Shown piece after piece: positions 36,601 to 42,744 of a stretch of DNA of 42,744 nucleotides (position 1 is the first letter of the stretch; each line of letters begins with the position of its first letter). Origin of the DNA: Chloroflexota bacterium (GTDB lineage Bacteria > Chloroflexota > Anaerolineae > Anaerolineales > UBA11858); assembly GCA_018263575.1 (NCBI GenBank), contig JAANWX010000058.1, positions 1-42,744 on the forward strand, in the 5' to 3' direction. The position numbers were made by a program, and so were the translations under genes. Below the pieces are notes generated by a model. The model was given only the letters and a program-made list of their open reading frames with translations. It ran no database searches and was not told where the DNA came from.

Positions 36601-37578
36601 GATATCCCATTTGGTGATTGTTTGATGGGTGATGGGAACCTTATCGTAAAGATCAAATTTTTGGTCTAATTTGTACCGTCCCACGCGCTTGAGGTTATAC
36701 CGCCGCTCATTGAAGAGTTGATTTTCTAAGAATTCCTTCGCGTTCTCAATGGTGGCCGGGTCACCGGGCCTCATCCGTTTGAAAATATCTATCAGGGCCG
36801 CTTCTGCTATGGTGAGCCCATCAACCAGTTCCCATTCTGGCTCTTGGCCAAAACAACCAGGGATAAGCATACGGTCGGTATCAGTATCCACATCTTCGAA
36901 CAAGGCCATTAGCTCTTCATCAGACCCTGTTTGGAAGGGGGAATCCTCAATGCCATCGTCTACGGCGGCAAGGGCACGCAAGAAAATTGTGATCGGAATT
37001 GTACGCTGGCGGTTGAAGCGAATCACCAGGTAGCCCGTCTTGCGAGTCTCAAATTCCATCCAAGCTCCCCGATCCGGGATCATCTTGGCCGTAGCTAAGC
37101 GCCGCCCCGTTGAATGGTCAACATCCGCCTCGAAATAGACCCCAGGAGAGCGGATCAATTGGGAAACCACGACACGCTCCGTACCGTTGATGATGAAAGT
37201 GCCTTTGGGGGTCATCTCAGGGAATTCCCCCATGAAAATTTCTTGCTTGATCGGCTCAGGAACCTTCGGGCCGGCCAATAGCACAGAAACGTACAAGGAG
37301 GAAGAATAAGTCAAGTCGCGCTCTATGCATTCTTGGATGGTGTATTCAGGTCCGTCGAAACGATAATCTAGCCCCCATTGTTCCGCTTCGATCGAATCAC
37401 TGGGGAAGTACAGACGCATTTTTTCATTATAAGACTCAATTGGTGAGATCTCATTTAATAATTCTTCTATGCCCTCTTTCTTTAGTCGTTTGAAAGATTC
37501 AACTTGGACGTCAATCAGCGGTGGTAAGTCATACCGATAGGTTATGCGGGCGTAATTCTTGGCTGGGGTTTGCGCCAT
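33664..37578 (-). CDS. rpoB: DNA-directed RNA polymerase subunit beta
   Basis: 1304 aa; [69 protein letters not shown]. Confidence 0.97.
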   Translation of the reverse strand: [1304 protein letters not shown]

Positions 37579-37890
37579 ATCATCACTCCTGATTTCAACT
37601 AACTGCAGGTCTATTGAGTTGCTCGTGAACTAGAAGACACCATGCGACACAATGCCCTGGTTGAGTACCAGGGCAAATGATTTAATGATAACCTAGTTTA
37701 ATAAAACAATGGTCTTTATCCTCTCTAAATATTAAAGCGGACATCAATCCAGAACCGCTATTATACTGACCGGGGGGCTTCTGGTCAAGGTAAGTGGGAA
37801 TTCTTTTAATATTCCCCCTCGGATTTCAAGCGCTTTTAGAGTAGAATGTAGTTCTGTTTTCTGGTATCCATGTTAAGGGCAAGCAAAAAT

Positions 37891-38805
37891 ATGACTGACA
37901 AAACGTATAAGGGTTATCAATCTGGCTTTGTGGCCGTTATGGGAAGGCCAAATGTGGGCAAATCTACGCTACTGAACGCTTTACTGGGCCAAAAAATTGC
38001 CGCTGTCTCTTCCAAGCCGCAAACCACCCGCATGCAACAAATGGGGATTCTCACCCTGGAAAAGGCACAAATCATTTTCATCGACACGCCTGGGGTGCAT
38101 CGCCCCCATCACAAATTGGGGGAATATATGAACGTGGAGGCGAAAAGAGCCATCCAAGACGCTGACCTGGGCCTTTTCCTTGTGGATGGCACCACCTTCC
38201 CGCCCCACGAGGAAGACCACCTCCTGGTCGACTTTCTCCGAGACCTCCCCACGCTCCCCACAATGATCATGGCCCTTAACAAAATAGACCGCCTGGATGA
38301 GGATGAGCTGCAAGAACGTCTGGACGTGTACCAGCAACTTCTCCCTCAGGCGGAGCTTATCCCCATCTCTGCCGTGCGGGGAGAGAATCTAGACCGTCTC
38401 CAAGAAGCCATCGTTGACCATTTACCGGAATTCCCCCCTTTCTTCTCCCCTGAGCAGATCACCAATCTCTACGAGCGAGACATAGCCGCTGACCTCATTC
38501 GCGCCGCGGCCATGCTCTGCCTAAAAGACGAACTCCCTCACGTCATCGCCGTACGCATGGACACTTACAAAGAGCGTGGGGATAAAGGGGCTTATATTGA
38601 AGCCACAATTTTCGTGGAGCGCGACTCCCAGAAGGGTATTCTAATTGGCTATAAGGGGAAGATGATCAAGCGCATTAGCTCCATGGCACGCAGAGAGATT
38701 GAAGATATGAGCGGCCGCAAGGTCTACCTGAAGTTGCGCGTGAAAGTTCGTAAAAATTGGCGTAATGACGAGAATGCTCTCAGGTTGTTTGGGTTTAAGA
38801 AGTGA
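37891..38805 (+). CDS. era: GTPase Era
   Basis: GFVAVMGRPNVGKSTLLNALLGQKIAAVSSKPQTTRMQQMGI...DTPGVH...KH-like C-terminus; start may be 37870. Confidence 0.94.
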   Translation: MTDKTYKGYQSGFVAVMGRPNVGKSTLLNALLGQKIAAVSSKPQTTRMQQMGILTLEKAQIIFIDTPGVHRPHHKLGEYMNVEAKRAIQDADLGLFLVDGTTFPPHEEDHLLVDFLRDLPTLPTMIMALNKIDRLDEDELQERLDVYQQLLPQAELIPISAVRGENLDRLQEAIVDHLPEFPPFFSPEQITNLYERDIAADLIRAAAMLCLKDELPHVIAVRMDTYKERGDKGAYIEATIFVERDSQKGILIGYKGKMIKRISSMARREIEDMSGRKVYLKLRVKVRKNWRNDENALRLFGFKK

Positions 38806-40378
38806 GTTTCGTACCGATATTTGCCATCACTTGCCGCACCTCTTTTACCCCCAAGATGAGAATTACCCCAAAATACACCGCTCCTCCCACCGCGACTCCG
38901 ACTCCCCCCGCGACCCAGGCCGGTGACGCGCTGAATCTGGCCAACCAGGCCCACAGGGTCAGGGCCATCCCCCCACTGGCCAGGGCCGCGCTCGATCCCC
39001 CTTTTAGAATTTCTCCTCCTTTCATCCCCCGCAAACGTTTTCGCATTAGAAATAATAGGCCCGCCATCTCTAGGGCTGTGGCCAGGGAGTTGGCCAGGGC
39101 CAGTCCCCCGTGCGGCATCCATCCCCAGCGTTCGAAGAGGGCGGAAAATAAGAAGCTGAATCCCACGTTGAGGGCCATGGCCCCGGCGCCCACGAAGACG
39201 GGGGTTTTGGTGTCGTGCAGGGCGTAGAAAGCGCGGGCCAAAATCTCCACCACGGAGTGCCCCACCAAGCCTGCCGCGTACCACAGCAAAGCCCAGGCCA
39301 CAAGATCGGTGGAATGGGCCGTGAACTCCCCGCGTTGGTAGAGGAGGGCGATGATGGGCTGGCGGAGGAGAACGAGTCCCACCGAGGCGGGCAGAGCCAA
39401 CAAGATCACCCCCCGCAGGCTGGCGGCCAGGGAGGAGCGCATTTCGTCGAGGCGGTTTTTGGCCACCTGGGCCGCGAAGGTGGGCAGGGCGGCAATGGCA
39501 ATGGATTGGGCGATGGCGGCCTGGGGCATGAGCATGAGCGCAAAGGCAAAGGTGATGGCGGCCACGCTGCCGGTGGGTTGGCGGGAAGCCAGGCGGACGT
39601 TGATCCAAAAGTTGAGCTGCACCACGGCTACCCCTAACAAGCGTGGCCCCATCAGGCGCCCCACTTCGCGTACGGGGGGAAGGCCTAGGCCCAAGGTTGG
39701 TGAGTAAGACCCTTTTTGGCGGGAGAGGGCAGGGAGTTGGAGGAGAAGGTGCAAGCCAGAGCCAATTAAAACGCCCCAGGCCAGGCCATAGATTCCCATG
39801 GAGGGGGATAGAACCAGGACACCGAAGATCATCCCCACCTGGTACATGGCTGGCGTGAGGGCGGGGATGAAGAAAACTTGTTTGGAGTTGAGGATGCCCA
39901 TTACTAATCCGCTAAGCCCGAAGAGCACGGCGGAGGGGAGCATGATGCGCGTGAGTGAGACGGTGAGGGCTTCTTGAACCGGGTCAGCGCTGACTCCGGG
40001 GGCTATGAGGCGCACCACTTGTGGGGCGAAGATGGCCGCTATCCCGGCCGTTAGGGTGACGATCAGAAAGACCAAGTTAGTGATGGATGAGGCCAGTTTC
40101 CAGGCTTTGGCGCGTTTTTCTTGGGCGAGGAGGCCGGTGAAAGTGGGGATGAAGGCCGATCCCAACGCCCCGCCCGCCACCAGGTTAAAGAGCGTTTCGG
40201 GAATGCGGTTGGCGGCGGTGAAGGCATCCAGGGCCGAACTGGTTCCAAAAGCGTTGGCGACCAAGATTTGGCGGGCAAGCCCGGTCAGGTTGCTGAGGAT
40301 GAAGGCTGCCATGACCATCCCCGCCGCACGGGCGATTTGGCCGGTGGCTGAGGTTTTTTGGGGGGATTCAGTGCTCAT
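38795..40378 (-). CDS. murJ: Lipid II flippase MurJ/MviN family protein
   Basis: Multi-TM; NLTGLARQILVANAFGTSSALDAFTAANRIPETLFNLVAGGALGSAFIPTF; upstream ORF extension is repeat-encoded and excluded. Confidence 0.9.
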   Translation of the reverse strand: MSTESPQKTSATGQIARAAGMVMAAFILSNLTGLARQILVANAFGTSSALDAFTAANRIPETLFNLVAGGALGSAFIPTFTGLLAQEKRAKAWKLASSITNLVFLIVTLTAGIAAIFAPQVVRLIAPGVSADPVQEALTVSLTRIMLPSAVLFGLSGLVMGILNSKQVFFIPALTPAMYQVGMIFGVLVLSPSMGIYGLAWGVLIGSGLHLLLQLPALSRQKGSYSPTLGLGLPPVREVGRLMGPRLLGVAVVQLNFWINVRLASRQPTGSVAAITFAFALMLMPQAAIAQSIAIAALPTFAAQVAKNRLDEMRSSLAASLRGVILLALPASVGLVLLRQPIIALLYQRGEFTAHSTDLVAWALLWYAAGLVGHSVVEILARAFYALHDTKTPVFVGAGAMALNVGFSFLFSALFERWGWMPHGGLALANSLATALEMAGLLFLMRKRLRGMKGGEILKGGSSAALASGGMALTLWAWLARFSASPAWVAGGVGVAVGGAVYFGVILILGVKEVRQVMANIGTKLTS

Positions 40379-40396
40379 AGAGAGGATTATATCATT

Positions 40397-40532
40397 GGGG
40401 GTTGGAGGTTGGAGGTTGGATGTTGGATGTTGGAAGTGGAGCGAGGTGCGTTGCACCTGCATTTGGGTGCATTGCACCTTGGGTTGAGAGGTTGGGAGTT
40501 GGAGGTTGGATATTGGAAGTTGGATGTTGGAA
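40397..40532. repeat. Heptad TTGGAGG/TTGGATG arrays flanking an AGGTGCGTTGCACCT..GGGTGCATTGCACCT module
   Basis: GTTGGAGGTTGGAGGTTGGATGTTGGATGTTGGAAG; palindrome pair at 40444-40480. Confidence 0.85.
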
Positions 40533-40557
40533 CGTCTCACGTTTTACTCATTACTCA

Positions 40558-41598
40558 TTACTCATCACGCTTGTTCCGCGCTTGGACGATCTCGGCCATG
40601 ATGGCCAGGGCGATTTCTTCTGGCGAACGTCCCCCTAGGTTTAGGCCTATGGGCGCGTGCAGGCGCTCAAGCTGGGTTGTGGATAGGCCTGCCTTCAACA
40701 ATCGCTGCTGACGGGCTTTATGTGTTTTCCGGCTGCCCAGCGCACCAACGTAAAAGGCCTGGCTCTTGAGGGCAATTTCGAGGGCCGGGTCGTCGATTTT
40801 GGGGTCATGGGTGAGGGTGGCAATGGCTGTAGAGGAGTTAATGTTGATTTTCGAAAAAGCTTTCTCTGGCCAGGATGGGAGGCATTTGTCCACGTGGGGG
40901 AAGCGGGCCTGGCTGGCGAACAAGCGGCGGGGGTCAACAAGTATGGTGGTATAGCCCAGGGTCTTCGCCTGGCGAAAGAGGGGGATGGCAATATGGCCGC
41001 CTCCAACCACGATTAGCGTGGGAGGTGGAAGTTCGATGTTGATAAAGAATTCGATGGGATGTGTCTCTAGCTGGATGCGCTTAGGCCTGCCATCCGCCAA
41101 CGCGTACTGGGCTGACTCCCAGGCTTGGTGAGCCAGGGCAGGGCCTAAAGAGCCGACGGCTGGCGCGCCCTCATTTTCGGGGAGCACGATCTCTCCCCCC
41201 AGGAGATTTGGCGGACCGTCGATCACCGTCACGGTGGCTACCGCTTTTCCCTCTTTATCTGCCTCTTGCCAAATTTGGATGTTTTCCACGGCGAGGGGGC
41301 GCACAAAAACTTCGATCTCTCCTCCACAGGAGAGGCCGACACGCCAGGCGGTCTGGTCGGTGACACCAAAATGGAGCAGCCGGGGATGCCCGGATTCCAG
41401 GACGTCGAGGGCGGCCTCCACGACCGCTCCCTCCACGCAGCCCCCACTGACCGAGCCGGTGATCTCTCCACTGCCCGAAATGGCCATATCCGCCCCCACT
41501 GGCCGGGGTGAAGATCCCCAGGTTTGGATCACGGTGGCCAGGGCGACCGATTCCCCCCGCTCCGCCCATTGGGTGATTTTTTCCAGGATATCCCGCAT
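40558..41598 (-). CDS. XdhC/CoxI family protein
   Basis: ALATVIQTWGSSPRPVGADMAISGSGEITGSVSGGCVEGAVV...LIVVGGGHIAIPLFRQAKTLGYTTILVDPR. Confidence 0.9.
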   Translation of the reverse strand: MRDILEKITQWAERGESVALATVIQTWGSSPRPVGADMAISGSGEITGSVSGGCVEGAVVEAALDVLESGHPRLLHFGVTDQTAWRVGLSCGGEIEVFVRPLAVENIQIWQEADKEGKAVATVTVIDGPPNLLGGEIVLPENEGAPAVGSLGPALAHQAWESAQYALADGRPKRIQLETHPIEFFINIELPPPTLIVVGGGHIAIPLFRQAKTLGYTTILVDPRRLFASQARFPHVDKCLPSWPEKAFSKININSSTAIATLTHDPKIDDPALEIALKSQAFYVGALGSRKTHKARQQRLLKAGLSTTQLERLHAPIGLNLGGRSPEEIALAIMAEIVQARNKRDE

Positions 41599-41606
41599 GC
41601 TTGCTC

Positions 41607-42485
41607 CTATTCTGGCTGGGCTTTATCGAATTTGGAACGCGCTTCTTTTAGTATTCCTGGATATAATTCAAGATTGCGATCTTCAAGGTGGTCAAAGATT
41701 TGCGGGCTTTTGCTGCCCCAGGTGACATATTTTAGCGGATCGGGGTCAAGTGTGGCGGCTATGATTTCTTCGGTGCCCCGGGCTTGCGCCAAACGCCAGG
41801 CAATGGGATTGACGATCATGCTGTGCCCAAAATAGTAGGCGTCTCCCGCGTCGGGGCCGATCGAATTGGTGGCCACAACGTAGACGTGGTTATCATAGGC
41901 GCGGGCCGAATTGGTCATTTTCCAAATATCGTAACTGCGCAACAGAGCCGACGGACGCACGATAATCTCAGCACCTTTGACCGCCAGGAGGCGTGAAAGT
42001 TCGGGGAAGTCGCCATCGTAGCAAATGATCATGCCAATGGTTCCTAATTCGGTTTCGAAGACGTCGGCACGATCTCCGGTGGTGACCCAACCGCCCTTTT
42101 CGCGGCGCTCCAAAGGGAAGGGGTGGGTTTTATCGTAAATGCCGATAATCTCGCCATCCGGCCCGATCAGGATCGAGGAATTGAAGACCACGCCTCGCTC
42201 TGGGCCGCGCCGGTACGAGGGCCACACCACGTGGGCGCCCAGGGAGCGGGCCGCTTCTTGAATATCTTCCGTAATCTTGCCGGGAACATCATCTACCAAG
42301 TCCCAGAGACCTTCCGCGTCAAAGCCAGTGACAAAACCAGTGGTCACTGTTTCGGGGAAAACGACCAGGTCAGCCTCGTACTCGGTTACGGCTTTCTTCA
42401 GCCAAGTTATTCCTTTATCTATGTTGGCTTGAATGTCGTTGGGGGTTATGGCAATTTGCGCACAAGCTGCTATAAATTCTTTCAT
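41607..42485 (-). CDS. Carbon-nitrogen hydrolase (nitrilase superfamily)
   Basis: DLVVFPETVTTGF, EIIGIYDKTHPFPLERRE, GTIGMIICYDGDFPELSRLLAVKGAEIIVRPSA (E-K-C triad). Confidence 0.9.
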   Translation of the reverse strand: MKEFIAACAQIAITPNDIQANIDKGITWLKKAVTEYEADLVVFPETVTTGFVTGFDAEGLWDLVDDVPGKITEDIQEAARSLGAHVVWPSYRRGPERGVVFNSSILIGPDGEIIGIYDKTHPFPLERREKGGWVTTGDRADVFETELGTIGMIICYDGDFPELSRLLAVKGAEIIVRPSALLRSYDIWKMTNSARAYDNHVYVVATNSIGPDAGDAYYFGHSMIVNPIAWRLAQARGTEEIIAATLDPDPLKYVTWGSKSPQIFDHLEDRNLELYPGILKEARSKFDKAQPE

Positions 42486-42568
42486 TTTATTCTCCTCTAA
42501 ACTACGATCGCGTCGTCACTCTGTAAGTATTTTTTCGTACACGGATTACACGGACGACACGGAAATAT

Positions 42569-42744
42569 GAGTGGTCTGTAGTCGAGATTTTCGCGAAGCC
42601 ACACGGTGTTGCCCACAGGGCATGCAGAGCACACCCATTTGGTGTACCCGAAGGGGTACCATCTCGCGCCCACGGGGTCACGTTGTGCGCCTACGGTGTA
42701 CAGCCCTTGGCTAGTGGCCACAGGCCCGCACGGCGCGGCGTAGA
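42569..42744. mobile_element. MITE copy 3, diverged left end, truncated by window end
   Basis: AGTGGTCTGTAGTCGAGATTTTCGCG...CACGGCGCGGCGTAGA, near-identical to 562-713 except for a 23-nt internal module. Confidence 0.85.

Noticed and set aside
38724-39608. 294-aa minus-strand ORF overlapping murJ
   Set aside because: Alternate frame of murJ, rich in R/P/H; typical frame-shadow translation.
40379-40540. N-terminal extension of the MurJ ORF (SNIQLPISNLQLPTSQ...)
   Set aside because: Encoded by the heptad tandem array; MSTESPQ at 40378 is the plausible start.
42497-42721. 74-aa ORF (minus) with ...GARWYPFGYTKWVC...
   Set aside because: Same peptide as in MITE copy 1; it is translated repeat sequence, not a gene.

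Overview
42.7 kb chromosomal window, probably from an uncultured Chloroflexota (Anaerolineae-like) bacterium; the lineage is inferred from gene content and style. Most genes are housekeeping: nrdJ (B12-dependent ribonucleotide reductase, two inteins with homing-endonuclease motifs), plsX, a class II aldolase, rsmD, scpB, an RluB-type pseudouridine synthase, sucC/sucD, acpP, rpoB (with no rpoC beside it), era, murJ, xdhC-like and nitrilase-like genes, and tRNA-Leu(GAG). The most unusual content is intergenic. A ~190-206 bp non-autonomous transposon (MITE) has imperfect terminal inverted repeats, and two of its insertions carry exact 8-bp target-site duplications: one splits a small helix-hairpin-helix ORF, the other replaces the native sucC stop codon and adds three codons. 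Alongside it is a rich population of short modular hairpins with conserved cores and covarying or exchanged arms, plus 7-9 nt degenerate tandem arrays. Other notable items: a decayed UPF0175/DUF3368 toxin-antitoxin remnant, an SPFH protein with a C-terminal excisionase-type HTH, a DUF2270-DUF2179-like fusion, and an unusual Thr at the rifamycin-contact position of RpoB. All family calls are by eye from the translations; no database searches were run.
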